From contig NZ_CP083666.1 of the NCBI RefSeq assembly GCF_020097835.1, positions 1 to 64,000 of the forward strand: 64,000 bases of DNA. The letters run 5' to 3'. Below are positions 26,163-34,189 of the stretch, one piece after another. This stretch comes from Haloprofundus halobius (GTDB taxonomy: Archaea; Halobacteriota; Halobacteria; Halobacteriales; Haloferacaceae). The translations under genes and the position numbers were made by a program. The notes under the pieces were generated by a model. That model was not told the DNA's origin. It was given only the letters and a program-made list of their open reading frames with translations, and did no database searches. Every line of letters starts with the position of its first letter. The stretch's first letter is position 1.

Positions 26163-26558
26163 TCAGTCCAGTTCCTTCTGACGGGCATGCTCGACCAATT
26201 CCTCAAGCGCGGGAGAGAGTGAAAATCGAATCGTGCCCTGTCGGCGGTCGTACTCACAATTTCTCGTCTCAGCCAGTTGTGGAATATGGTTGTGATGCAA
26301 GTCGATTTTGACATTCTCTCGCGGTGGTGGGTTGTCCGTGCCAATTCCAGCGGCTTCGTATGTCCGAACTGCGTTGACAGCCGCTTCAAATTCGGCGACA
26401 GTATCATCGAGAGATAGTAAGAAATACATCAAATACCGACGGCGAGGACTGGCCAACAGGTCACAAACGCTATTGAGTTCCTCAGTAACGACTTGGTTGC
26501 GCGTTACCGAATCAGAATCAAGATTTCCGTCATCTGAATTTGTTCTCTTGTTTGACAT
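26163..26558 (-). CDS. Winged-helix regulator (DUF7344/ArsR-like)
   Basis: 131 residues. After a hydrophilic N-terminus comes ELNSVCDLLASPRRRYLMYF, the usual opening of a family of haloarchaeal winged-helix proteins, then a wing-like region (KIDLHHNHIPQLAETRNCEYDRRQGTIRFSLS). Proteins like this occur widely in haloarchaeal proviruses and integrative elements and probably control element genes. ATG at 26558 follows AAGGGAA. Confidence 0.8.
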   Translation of the reverse strand: MSNKRTNSDDGNLDSDSVTRNQVVTEELNSVCDLLASPRRRYLMYFLLSLDDTVAEFEAAVNAVRTYEAAGIGTDNPPPRENVKIDLHHNHIPQLAETRNCEYDRRQGTIRFSLSPALEELVEHARQKELD

Positions 26559-26661
26559 TTCCCTTAATAAGTGAACGGGCTAACTTATATAGTTATGCTC
26601 TACTTTTCACACCTCTGAATTGGGTAAGATGCCGTGAGTATGAGCGGAACTAAAGCCACTT

Positions 26662-27033
26662 TTACAGAAATGGTTTCCAGCCGCCAGTTTTGAATCCAGC
26701 CCACGTGAGGGAACCACCGATGAATGCGAGGACGAAACCTAACACGGGGTTTGCGTTTGGAGGAAGTATCATATTGCCCCCACCAACCCCAATGGGATAC
26801 CCGATAAACGCCAATGGTCCGCCGAGAATAACAGCGACGGCAAAGCCCCCAATAGTGGTGAGTCCGGGGACGGTTGCTATGACATCGAGCATCTGCTGGC
26901 CTTGATCGGTGGAGTTCGGTAAGGATTGAGTAGCGCGGGAAAATGCTCCGACAACCGCCTGTACGATAGTAGCCACAACTGCGCCCTCAAGGAAGCCAGC
27001 AGTACGTTCCGGTGGTGACGGATTCCGATTCAC
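26662..27033 (-). CDS. Small membrane protein of the element
   Basis: 123 residues from a GTG at 27033 (no ATG before residue 48). Two to three hydrophobic segments (about 15-30, 53-80 and 93-115) rich in Gly. No family recognised. The ending GFKTGGWKPFL is polar. It lies divergent from the next small membrane gene, with a shared AT-rich promoter region at 27034-27125. Confidence 0.6.
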   Translation of the reverse strand: MNRNPSPPERTAGFLEGAVVATIVQAVVGAFSRATQSLPNSTDQGQQMLDVIATVPGLTTIGGFAVAVILGGPLAFIGYPIGVGGGNMILPPNANPVLGFVLAFIGGSLTWAGFKTGGWKPFL

Positions 27034-27112
27034 CTTCGAATATCATCACGATATTTGATACGTCTTTCCCCGTATTGAGCGGAGTCCGAACGGGAGTTAG
27101 AATTTCAGTATG

Positions 27113-27120
27113 TTTTATAT
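27113..27120 (+). promoter_or_regulatory. TATA box for the 65-residue membrane gene
   Basis: TTTATATA lies 24-31 bases before the ATG at 27144. With GGAGG at 27134-27138 it makes a complete archaeal promoter/leader arrangement. Confidence 0.55.
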
Positions 27121-27143
27121 ACTAACAAGTTTTGGAGGATTGC

Positions 27144-27341
27144 ATGGGATTCCTCAACTTCCTCGGTGGAGCGGTAAAGGTACTGGCAGGAGGGGCTGTA
27201 TTCCTTCTGTGTATGTTCTTGGCGAGCGCCCTAATGGCAGGGGGAGAAATGCTCCTTGCTGTAATCGCCTTCGTGATTGCCATGGTAGGCGGTCTGTATG
27301 CTCAGTACCATCGAGGCCGACAACCCCAAAGAATACGCTAA
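27144..27341 (+). CDS. 65-residue two-helix membrane protein of the element
   Basis: Starts MGFLNFLGGAVKVLAGGAVF; two hydrophobic helices, then a basic tail (QYHRGRQPQRIR). ATG at 27144 is preferred over the TTG at 27132 because GGAGG sits six bases before it. It ends four bases before the convergent integrase gene. A holin-like or surface role is possible, but there is no direct evidence. Confidence 0.65.
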   Translation: MGFLNFLGGAVKVLAGGAVFLLCMFLASALMAGGEMLLAVIAFVIAMVGGLYAQYHRGRQPQRIR

Positions 27342-27344
27342 CTC

Positions 27345-28334
27345 TCAACCGGTCGGTTGGAACAGCCGGGACTTCTCTTTCGCATCGTTTTTCGACTGCT
27401 GTAGGTAGATGAGAGTAGTATCGAGTTCGTCGTGCCCCAATAATGTCTGTAGCGACCGAATGTCGATACCTGAGCTAATCGCCTGCATAGCAAACGAGTG
27501 ACGAAGGGTGTGAGCTGTGACCTTGTGGATTCGACGTCCGTCAGAGTATTCGCTAATCGTCTCTTGGAGGCCTGCTCTTTCTGCTGTCTCTTTCACCATC
27601 TGGTTGAGGTACTCCCCTGAGATGTGGATACTGTCATTCGTTGGGAATAGATAGTCCGACTCTGCGGCGTAAGTCATGCTCTCTCGTCCTCCATAGTCCA
27701 GCCATTGCGACAATTGGAATCCGATGTACTCCTCGTTGTAGGAAACGATTCGACTGTTGTCTGTTTTCCGGGGTGGTATGAAGATCGAGTTGTCCTCTCT
27801 ATCGACGTTTTCCAGCTTACAGTTCGCCAACTCACCACGTCGGAATCCGCAATTGAACAGCAGTTTGATGATTAGCTCGTTCCGGAGTCGGGGAGCGGGA
27901 ACCTCTTCAATGAGTTGGGCCACTTCGTCAGGCTTGAGGTAGGGGTATTCGTCTTGCGTTGTACCCTGTAGGCCTTCTTTCTTCTTGGTGTCTCCCCGGA
28001 GTAGCCGCTTATCCTCGTCGTCAAGACCGTCGTACGGATTCGACGGGACGTCCGGCATTTCGTACCGTTCGGCGAGCTTGTCCATGTCCTGATAGAACTT
28101 CGAGATAGCAGAGACACGTTGGCTGATAGTCGTCGGAGCCATTCCCTCGTCTGTCAATTCCTCTATAAATACGAGTAAGTCCACAGAGTCAGCATCCCAA
28201 ATCTGCTTACCACGGGCCTCTATAAGCCACTCTCGCCAATTACGGACGTGACCGACGTACCTTTTGACGGTGGAGTCTGCCGAGTTACGACTTCGACGAC
28301 GTTTGAACCGCGGAAGTACTTCCTCAAAATCCAT
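27345..28334 (-). CDS. Tyrosine recombinase (site-specific integrase)
   Basis: 329 residues, XerC/D-like. An N-terminal SAM-like core-binding domain (residues about 20-100) precedes the catalytic domain: Arg in CGFRRGELANCKL (about 163), HTLRHSFAMQ with His-x-x-Arg (about 275), LGHDELDTT and the nucleophile Tyr in TLIYLQQ (about 310). All four landmarks are intact, so it should be active. It presumably inserted the element at the GGAACGAGTAC site in the permease gene. The start ATG shares one base with the stop of the RHH gene upstream. Confidence 0.95.
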   Translation of the reverse strand: MDFEEVLPRFKRRRSRNSADSTVKRYVGHVRNWREWLIEARGKQIWDADSVDLLVFIEELTDEGMAPTTISQRVSAISKFYQDMDKLAERYEMPDVPSNPYDGLDDEDKRLLRGDTKKKEGLQGTTQDEYPYLKPDEVAQLIEEVPAPRLRNELIIKLLFNCGFRRGELANCKLENVDREDNSIFIPPRKTDNSRIVSYNEEYIGFQLSQWLDYGGRESMTYAAESDYLFPTNDSIHISGEYLNQMVKETAERAGLQETISEYSDGRRIHKVTAHTLRHSFAMQAISSGIDIRSLQTLLGHDELDTTLIYLQQSKNDAKEKSRLFQPTG

Positions 28335-28831
28335 CAGTCAACCCTCCGGTAATACGTGGGACCGGGGTCTTCGGGCGTTCCTACACGTTCCACCATGCTC
28401 GTCTGGTCAGATAACCGGGATAATGCGTTTGCGACGTCCTGTATATCCCGGTCAATGCGTTCGGCTACCTCCTCGTCAGAGATCGACTCAGACGGCGGGA
28501 GAGCTTTGAATATCTCGTTTTTCAGGTTCGTCTTTTCGGAGGCATTGACTTCCTGCTCCAAGTTGCCAACACGCTGGTCTAAGCTGTTGAGGGTGGACTC
28601 CATCCGAGCGAGGGTATCTGTGACCTTCTCTAAGGCCTCTGTGTTGGCCTCTGCGGTGCGTGGGCCAACCGCTTCAGTGTCTGTCCCATCGTCATCAGAA
28701 AGTTCGTGTGCGACGGCAGTACGGATTAGAGCAGAGAGACTGGAATACTCCGGGGATTCGGCTACAGCATCGTCCCACTTCTGTTTCTGTGCCGGGGAGA
28801 CTGTGAGATTGACGCGCTTTCGGTCAGCCAT
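28334..28831 (-). CDS. RHH/coiled-coil protein paired with the integrase
   Basis: 165 residues from ATG 28831 (MADRKRVNLTVSPAQKQKWD). The N-terminus is a ribbon-helix-helix pattern (VNLTVSPAQ, helix, EYSSLSALIRTAV). A long coiled coil follows (about 75-115), then a C-terminal helical domain (SISDEEVAERIDRDIQDVANAL) like a small winged helix. It may act as excisionase or repressor for the integrase operon. It ends at the right integration site, about 50 bases from attR. Confidence 0.8.
   Translation of the reverse strand: MADRKRVNLTVSPAQKQKWDDAVAESPEYSSLSALIRTAVAHELSDDDGTDTEAVGPRTAEANTEALEKVTDTLARMESTLNSLDQRVGNLEQEVNASEKTNLKNEIFKALPPSESISDEEVAERIDRDIQDVANALSRLSDQTSMVERVGTPEDPGPTYYRRVD
28640..28668. 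repeat. Palindromic repeat copy B inside the RHH gene
   Basis: GTGTTGGCCTCTGCGGTGCG followed by TGGGCCAAC, matching copy A at 25919 except for C/T at one position and one missing base. Here it also codes for part of the RHH protein (VGPRTAEANTEA), so conservation is under double constraint or the copy was acquired in frame. Confidence 0.7.
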
Positions 28832-28883
28832 TTCACTTCGACCGACACACCACCGTTGAATAAAACTTGTGTAAGACAGATGC

Positions 28884-28899
28884 GGAACGAGTACAATCC
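28884..28899 (+). repeat. attR: right copy of integration repeat
   Basis: GGAACGAGTACAATCC. It matches the left copy for 12 bases, then has one extra A before ATCC. Reading native permease codons backwards from CACGAGGCG, agreement with a continuous gene ends after ATCC, so the upstream GGAACGAGTACA here belongs to the element's own att site. Confidence 0.8.
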
Positions 28900-29396
28900 A
28901 CGAGGCGCTCACTTCGCCGCTGTCGTACTCGCAGATGGTGTGGGCGTACACGCTGTCGAGCGCGCTCCGCGGCGTCATCGTCGGTATCATCATCTCGGCG
29001 GTCGGCGCGGTGTTCACGAGCGTCGGCGTCACTCGACCGCTGTACCTCGTCGCCTTCGCCGTCGTCATCACGGTGCTGTTCGCCAGTTTCGGCATCGTCG
29101 GCGGCCTCTGGGCCGACGACTTCGACGACCTGACGATGATGAACCAGTTCATTCTTCGCCCGCTGGTGTTCTTCGGTGGCGTCTTCTACGCGCTGGAGAA
29201 CCTCCCCGACGGCCCGTTGCAGACTGCGACGCTCCTGAACCCGATGTTCTACATGGTCGACGGCGTCCGCTACGGCTTCCTGGGAACCTCCGAGGTCGAC
29301 CCGAATCTCTCGCTCGGCGTGCTGACGCTGATGGCGGCCGCGATGGTCGGCGTCAACACGGTACTGTTCGAGCGCGGCTACGGGTTGACGGACTGA
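28896..29396 (+). pseudogene. ABC-2 permease, 3' part of the split host gene
   Basis: Codons ATC CAC GAG GCG onward (IHEALTSPLSYSQMVWAYTL to ERGYGLTD) continue the native permease after the element. It has no proper start of its own; an internal ATG at 28935 could give a 153-residue fragment without the first helices. High GC as in the host genes. No further damage is visible, so the split may be recent. Confidence 0.9.
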
Positions 29397-29477
29397 CGAG
29401 CGTCCGCGGCGAGGGGCGTATTTTATCCCGCTTTCGACCCCTCACTTTTCCCGCTGGCTCCGGTACGTCCCCGTGAG

Positions 29478-29915
29478 ATGTACGACAGTATCCTCGTCCC
29501 TACCGACGGAAGCGACGCGAGCAACGCCGCCGTCGAACACGCGGTCGATATCGCCCGAGTTCGGGATTCGACGGTCCACCTCCTGCACGTCGTCGACGTC
29601 GGCACCGAGATGTCGGCGGCGGCCTCCGGTCAGGTCGCACAACAGCTCTCGGACACGCTCGAACAGCAGGCCGACGACGCGCTCGACGAGGCCGTGTCGC
29701 GCACGGCGGACGCCGGTGTCGACTACGAGCGGGTGCTTCTCGAAGGGAACCCCGACTCGGCCATCGTCGACTACGCCGAGGAGAACGCCGTCGACCTGGT
29801 CGTGATGGGCGCGACCGGTCGTTCCGGCCTCGCGGAGAAGCTCCTCGGGAGCACGACCGACCGCGTGATGCGGTCGATAGAGGTACCGGTCATGCTGGTC
29901 AGAAGCGAGAACTAG
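29478..29915 (+). CDS. Universal stress protein (UspA family)
   Basis: 145 residues with the ATP-binding pattern GATGRSGLAEKLLGSTTDRV and C-terminal VPVMLVR. Begins MYDSILVPTDGSDAS, the standard opening. A soluble dimeric signalling/stress protein; its last four bases overlap the end of the convergent antiporter gene. Confidence 0.92.
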   Translation: MYDSILVPTDGSDASNAAVEHAVDIARVRDSTVHLLHVVDVGTEMSAAASGQVAQQLSDTLEQQADDALDEAVSRTADAGVDYERVLLEGNPDSAIVDYAEENAVDLVVMGATGRSGLAEKLLGSTTDRVMRSIEVPVMLVRSEN

Positions 29916-31213
29916 CTTTCGGCGTCGGTGTTCCGCTCGCTCGCTCGCCCGCGACGCCGGTCGAGCGCCTCCATGACGGGGCTGGCGCTCACCCCGTGGA
30001 CGACGACGGAGACGAGGACGACGAAGCCGACGAACGCCCAGAGCGCGTCCGCGGCGACGACGAGCTCCCGCTGCCGGAAAGAGGCGTGCGCCAGCGCGTA
30101 CGAGAGGTAGTAGAACGAGCCGATGCCGCGGATACCGAAGAAGGAGATGACGGCGCGTTCGGGCAGCGGCGCGGACGTGCCGGCGAACGAGGCGACGCCC
30201 GCGAGCGGTCGAATCACGAACACGAGCGCGAGTCCGAGCAACGCGAGCGGGAGCGTCAACGGCGCGAGGAGACCGCCGACGAGCGCGCCACCGAAGAGTA
30301 CGAGCACGGTCGACAACAGGAGTCGTTCGACCATCACAGCGAAGTCGTGGAGTTCGCGGTAGTAGTCGTGCTCCCACTCGAAGTGCCGGAGCGCGAGCGC
30401 GGCGACGAACACCGCGATGAAGCCGTAGCCGCCCACGAGTTCGGCCAGTCCGTACGCGAGAAGGGTCGCCGCCAGCGCCTCGGCACCCGCGGTCACCTCC
30501 GCGAGTTGGAGCGTCGCGGGCGCGCGGAACACCGTCCGCGCTATCACCTCGCCGACGAGATAGCCGACGACGACGCCCGCCGCGATCTTGTAGAGCACGT
30601 CGACGAGTACCCAGTCGAGGAGCCACGCCCCGTCGGCGGAGAGCGCCGCGGCGACGACGATGGCCAGGTTCGTGAACGGAAACGCCAGTCCGTCGTTGAG
30701 ACCGGCTTCGGAGGTGAGCGCGAACTGGACGGTCCCCCACTCGTGTTCGGGCGCGTGTTCCTCCTCTAACTCGGTGAGCGGCGCGCCGGCCCCGATGTCG
30801 GCGGCGAGGACGGGGTCGGTCGGCGCGACGACTGCCCCGAGGAGAATCGCCGTCGCCGGGAGCAGTCCGACGACACCCCACGCCAGGAGCGCCATGGCCG
30901 CAATCGTGAGCGGCAACGCGATACCGAGCAGTCGCCACGTCGAACTCCACGACCGCCAGTCGAACGGGCGGTCGAGTTTCAGCCCCGCACCCATGAGCGA
31001 GACGATAATCACCAGTTCGGTGAGCCGTTCGGTGACGACGGCGTTGCCGATGGGGTCGACGGTCGCCACGCCGGGCACCGAGAACAGAACCGCGCCGAGA
31101 CCGACGTAGATGATGGGAAACGAGAGCGGCCGGCGTTCGAGCAGTCGGGGTAGTGCGACCGCTCCCAGCAGCGCGAGCGCGACGACTATCAGGGCGATAT
31201 CGTAGGCGCTCAT
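29912..31213 (-). CDS. Cation/proton antiporter (CPA1/NhaP-like)
   Basis: 433 residues with about 12 hydrophobic helices. Start at the ATG of 31213 (MSAYDIALIVVALALLGAVA). Motifs GAVVAPTDPVLAADIG and EAGLNDGLAFPF are the Asp-containing core helices of Na+/H+ antiporters. Probably exchanges Na+ (or K+) for protons, a key task in halophiles. The hydrophilic C-terminus is short, with no RCK/TrkA domain. Confidence 0.92.
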   Translation of the reverse strand: MSAYDIALIVVALALLGAVALPRLLERRPLSFPIIYVGLGAVLFSVPGVATVDPIGNAVVTERLTELVIIVSLMGAGLKLDRPFDWRSWSSTWRLLGIALPLTIAAMALLAWGVVGLLPATAILLGAVVAPTDPVLAADIGAGAPLTELEEEHAPEHEWGTVQFALTSEAGLNDGLAFPFTNLAIVVAAALSADGAWLLDWVLVDVLYKIAAGVVVGYLVGEVIARTVFRAPATLQLAEVTAGAEALAATLLAYGLAELVGGYGFIAVFVAALALRHFEWEHDYYRELHDFAVMVERLLLSTVLVLFGGALVGGLLAPLTLPLALLGLALVFVIRPLAGVASFAGTSAPLPERAVISFFGIRGIGSFYYLSYALAHASFRQRELVVAADALWAFVGFVVLVSVVVHGVSASPVMEALDRRRGRASERNTDAES

Positions 31214-31347
31214 TCGGGAGACGTACCACGAGGACCGTGAAAGAGCCTCGGCGAACCCCTCTCGACGAACCCACGGAGCGAGGCGACCCGGCGGTGCGGA
31301 CCGTCCTCGGAGGGGACGTATCCCCCGCGCGGGAGGTGCGAATCGCC

Positions 31348-31524
31348 ATGTCGCTCGATGGCGTAACACACGGTATGCACCATCACCGATGCAATCTCTG
31401 CGGGCGAAATTTCGAGATTGGTGAAACGCTGCGGACGCACGTCGAGCGGCGACACCCCAAACGGGACGTTCGCTGGTGGGTCGTCGCCGAGAACCCGGAG
31501 AAGGACCTCAAGTTCAGTCGGTAA
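31348..31524 (+). CDS. 58-residue C2H2 zinc-finger protein
   Basis: Begins MSLDGVTHGMHHHRCNLCGR. The motif C-x2-C-x12-H-x4-H (CNLCGRNFEIGETLRTHVERRH) is a classical zinc finger. GGAGGTG lies six bases before the ATG at 31348, an unusually strong Shine-Dalgarno site for a haloarchaeon and the reason for this start. Single-finger microproteins are common in haloarchaea and may regulate lifestyle switches; the target here is unknown. Confidence 0.8.
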   Translation: MSLDGVTHGMHHHRCNLCGRNFEIGETLRTHVERRHPKRDVRWWVVAENPEKDLKFSR

Positions 31525-31669
31525 CGGCCGGCGGCGAGTTCGTTGAACCCGTCGAGACGAGCCCGAACGCTCCGCCGACGCTCGTCATCGAACCGTCGCC
31601 ACCGTCACTTCACCGGAACGGCATATTTCGAATCGAAACGCTTTGTTAGCCGTACGCACATCACCGAGC

Positions 31670-32866
31670 ATGACCGTGACAGTCATCCGTAACGCGACGA
31701 TTCACACGGCGACCGACGAGGGAACCGTCGAGGGCGACATCCTCGTCACAGACGGCAAAATCGCGGGCGTCGGCGACGTCGAAGCGCCCGAGGACGCCGA
31801 GGAACTCGATGTCGACGGCGCGCACGTCACGCCCGGCCTCGTCGACGCGCACAGCCACGCGGGGATGGCCGAGTGGGGCGAACCCGAAGACGGCGACTTC
31901 AACGAGGGGACTGATTCCGTAACGCCGCACGTGAGCGCGCTCGACGGCTTCCACCCGCGCGACGAGGAGCTAAAGCACGCCTTCCAGAACGGCGTGACGA
32001 GCGTCTCCGCGCGGATGGGCTCCGGTAACGTCGTCGGCGGCGTCATCTGCTCGATGAAAACCTACGGCCTGACCGCCGACGAGATGCTCATCAAGGAAGA
32101 CGGAATGAAGGCCGCGATGGGCGAGAACCCCAAGCGGTTCCACGGCGAGCGAAAGGACCGCCAGCCCTCTACTCGTCCCGGTGTCGCCGCGACGCTCCGA
32201 CAGGCGCTGATGGACGCCGAGGACTACGTCGCCAGACGGACGAAAGCCCGCGAGGAGGACGAGCCGTTCGACCGAGATCTCGGGCTGGAGAACCTCGGAC
32301 GCGTCGTCGAGGGCGACCTGCCGCTACGAGTCCACGCCCACCGCGCCGACGACATCGTGACCGTGTTCCGCATCGCCGACGAGTTCGGCATCGAGGACCT
32401 CTCCATCGAGCACGCGACCGAGGGTCACCTCGTCGCCGACGAGTTCGTCGAGCGCGACGTGCCCGCGGTCTGCGGGCCGTCGCTGTACTCGGGCGCGAAG
32501 TACGAACTCAGAAACATCACGTTCGAGTCGCCGGGAATCCTCCACGATGCAGGTGTGAAAGTCGCCATCCAGACCGACGCGCCCGTCCTCCCGCAGCAGC
32601 ACCTCGACGTCTGCGTGGGTCTCGCGGTGCGCGCCGGACTCCCCGAGGAGGCGGCGCTCGACACCGTGACGCGGAACGCCGCCGAAATCCTCGGCATCGA
32701 GGACCGCGTCGGCACGCTCGATGTCGGCACCGACGCCGACATCGCCGTCTGGGACGGGCCGTTCTACGAAGTCGGCACGAGCACGCAGCACGTCTTCGTC
32801 GACGGCGAGCACGTCTTCGACCGCGAGCGCGACGACGTGGATCCGCGAGAGGCGTACGGGTGGTGA
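31670..32866 (+). CDS. Amidohydrolase (imidazolonepropionase/dihydroorotase-like fold)
   Basis: 398 residues. Metal-binding HxH is in LVDAHSHAG, Lys/His contacts in LRVHAHRADD and SIEHATEGH, and Asp in VAIQTDAPVLPQQ; a C-terminal composite domain follows (GTLDVGTDADIAVWDG). Similar proteins are annotated only as amidohydrolases, so the substrate (a cyclic amide or imide) is unknown. ATG at 31670 (MTVTVIRNATIH). Confidence 0.9.
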   Translation: MTVTVIRNATIHTATDEGTVEGDILVTDGKIAGVGDVEAPEDAEELDVDGAHVTPGLVDAHSHAGMAEWGEPEDGDFNEGTDSVTPHVSALDGFHPRDEELKHAFQNGVTSVSARMGSGNVVGGVICSMKTYGLTADEMLIKEDGMKAAMGENPKRFHGERKDRQPSTRPGVAATLRQALMDAEDYVARRTKAREEDEPFDRDLGLENLGRVVEGDLPLRVHAHRADDIVTVFRIADEFGIEDLSIEHATEGHLVADEFVERDVPAVCGPSLYSGAKYELRNITFESPGILHDAGVKVAIQTDAPVLPQQHLDVCVGLAVRAGLPEEAALDTVTRNAAEILGIEDRVGTLDVGTDADIAVWDGPFYEVGTSTQHVFVDGEHVFDRERDDVDPREAYGW

Positions 32867-33033
32867 AGCGGCGGGTGCAGAGCTAGTCCCACTTCTATCG
32901 CTTCCATATCCTCTCGACTGACTTTCGACTCGGAGTGAGAACACACCTACATACGTCCAGTTGCAACAGCGGCCACGGACGAACCGTCGAAACGCGCCGC
33001 TGTACCGCAGACACCGACGTCCTCACCGAAACC

Positions 33034-33450
33034 ATGAACACAGACACCGGACGGCCCGCGAACACCGCGACAAACCGGGACCGACTGACGCGTCTCGGCA
33101 AGTTCATCCTCGTCGGCGTGTCCAGTTTCGTCGTCAACCTCGTGGTGTTCGCGCTCGTCACACCGCTTCTGTGGTACCTGGTGGCCGGATCGCTCTCGTG
33201 GCTGGTCGCGAACCTCTCCAGTTACAACCTGAACCGGTGGTTCACCTTCGACGACACCGGCCGGAGTTACCTGCGGGGGTACGCTCGGCACCTCTCGGTG
33301 TACTCGGTCGGCTTCGTCGTCTACCTCGCGGCGCTGTGGCTGTTCGGCCTCGTCGTCGGCAACTTCGCCGCGCTCGGACTCGCCACGGCGTTCAGCGGCG
33401 TCGTGAACTTCGTCGGCAGCGAGTTCTGGGTGTTCAGCACCGGTTCCTGA
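33034..33450 (+). CDS. GtrA-family membrane protein
   Basis: 138 residues, four hydrophobic helices. Opening LGKFILVGVSSFVVNLVVF and ending FSGVVNFVGSEFWVF are GtrA/DPMS-like signatures. The family helps move lipid-linked sugars across the membrane in cell-surface glycosylation, which suits the nearby lipid-carrier phosphatase and sugar nucleotidyltransferases. Start chosen at ATG 33034. Confidence 0.9.
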   Translation: MNTDTGRPANTATNRDRLTRLGKFILVGVSSFVVNLVVFALVTPLLWYLVAGSLSWLVANLSSYNLNRWFTFDDTGRSYLRGYARHLSVYSVGFVVYLAALWLFGLVVGNFAALGLATAFSGVVNFVGSEFWVFSTGS

Positions 33451-33486
33451 GACGCGCTCGCCTCGATTATTCTCACCCGCCGCCGC

Positions 33487-34056
33487 TCACTCCCGCCGGT
33501 CGGACGGCTCCTCGGCGGGACGTGCGAGTTCGAGACCGAGCGACGGGAGCGGCGGCGCGCCGTCGCGCCACCACCGGAGGAGACCGACCGCCGTCACGAC
33601 GAGGCCGAAGGCGACCCCTGCAGTCAGTTCCAACTGGAGGAAGAACTCGAGAATGCTGTAGTCGTACTCGGGTTCGTCGACCGGAATCAGCGGCCAGACG
33701 AGGAAGGCGAGCACCTCGACGTTCCCCTGACCGAGTTGCCAGAGCGTGTCGCCGAGGAGGTGCGAGGCGTAGCCGACGACGAACGCGTCGCCGACGCGTC
33801 GGTAGTCGAATCGGCGGGCGACGAACAGCACCGCGAGCAGCAACGGGACCGCCACGAACAGCGTGTGTGCGAGGGTCCGCCCGCCCGGGAGCAGCTGAAA
33901 CGTCCACGAGAGCGGCTTGTCGACCAGGTCGGGAAACTGCGTGCCGACGGCGAGCGCGCACGTCGCCGCCAGTCCGGACGGGGGACCGACGCGGCAAAAC
34001 TGGAGGCCGTACGAGTAGAGGAGGTAACCGAGAGCGGCGTGACCCCACGGGAGCAT
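33487..34056 (-). CDS. YdjM/DUF457-like membrane metal-dependent hydrolase
   Basis: 189 residues, about five hydrophobic segments. His/Asp pattern HAALGYLLYS, GTQFPDLVDKPL, RTLAHTLF and YASHLLGDTLW matches the membrane-bound metal hydrolase family. Convergent with GtrA and divergent from uppP. Substrate unknown. Confidence 0.85.
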   Translation of the reverse strand: MLPWGHAALGYLLYSYGLQFCRVGPPSGLAATCALAVGTQFPDLVDKPLSWTFQLLPGGRTLAHTLFVAVPLLLAVLFVARRFDYRRVGDAFVVGYASHLLGDTLWQLGQGNVEVLAFLVWPLIPVDEPEYDYSILEFFLQLELTAGVAFGLVVTAVGLLRWWRDGAPPLPSLGLELARPAEEPSDRRE

Positions 34057-34189
34057 CGCCGACGACTACGGCGGTTCGCGGGATAGGCGCTTCGACACGC
34101 CGCCCGGGTGGGCGACCCCTCGACGCCGCCCCGTCCAGCGCGCGACGGCGAAGAGCAACGTTCTTTTCGGTGCCCTCTCGCGGTAGTCC

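Larger units (their letters stand above)
24591..28895. mobile_element. 4.3-kb integrative element in a permease gene, carrying a replacement permease
   Basis: Splits the native permease between codons 91 and 92. It is visibly more AT-rich than the flanks. Both junctions share GGAACGAGTACA (24579-24590 and 28884-28895). Order from left: complete permease copy (+), gene-poor repeat region, winged-helix gene (-), membrane protein (-), small membrane protein (+), tyrosine integrase (-), RHH gene (-). No replication protein or capsid gene is visible. The integrase/RHH pair at one end is usual for haloarchaeal integrative plasmids and proviruses; the replacement gene at the other end is not. Confidence 0.9.

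Noticed and set aside
29442-31349. 635-codon minus frame across Usp and antiporter
   Set aside because: Arg-rich shadow of two well-supported genes; no domain.
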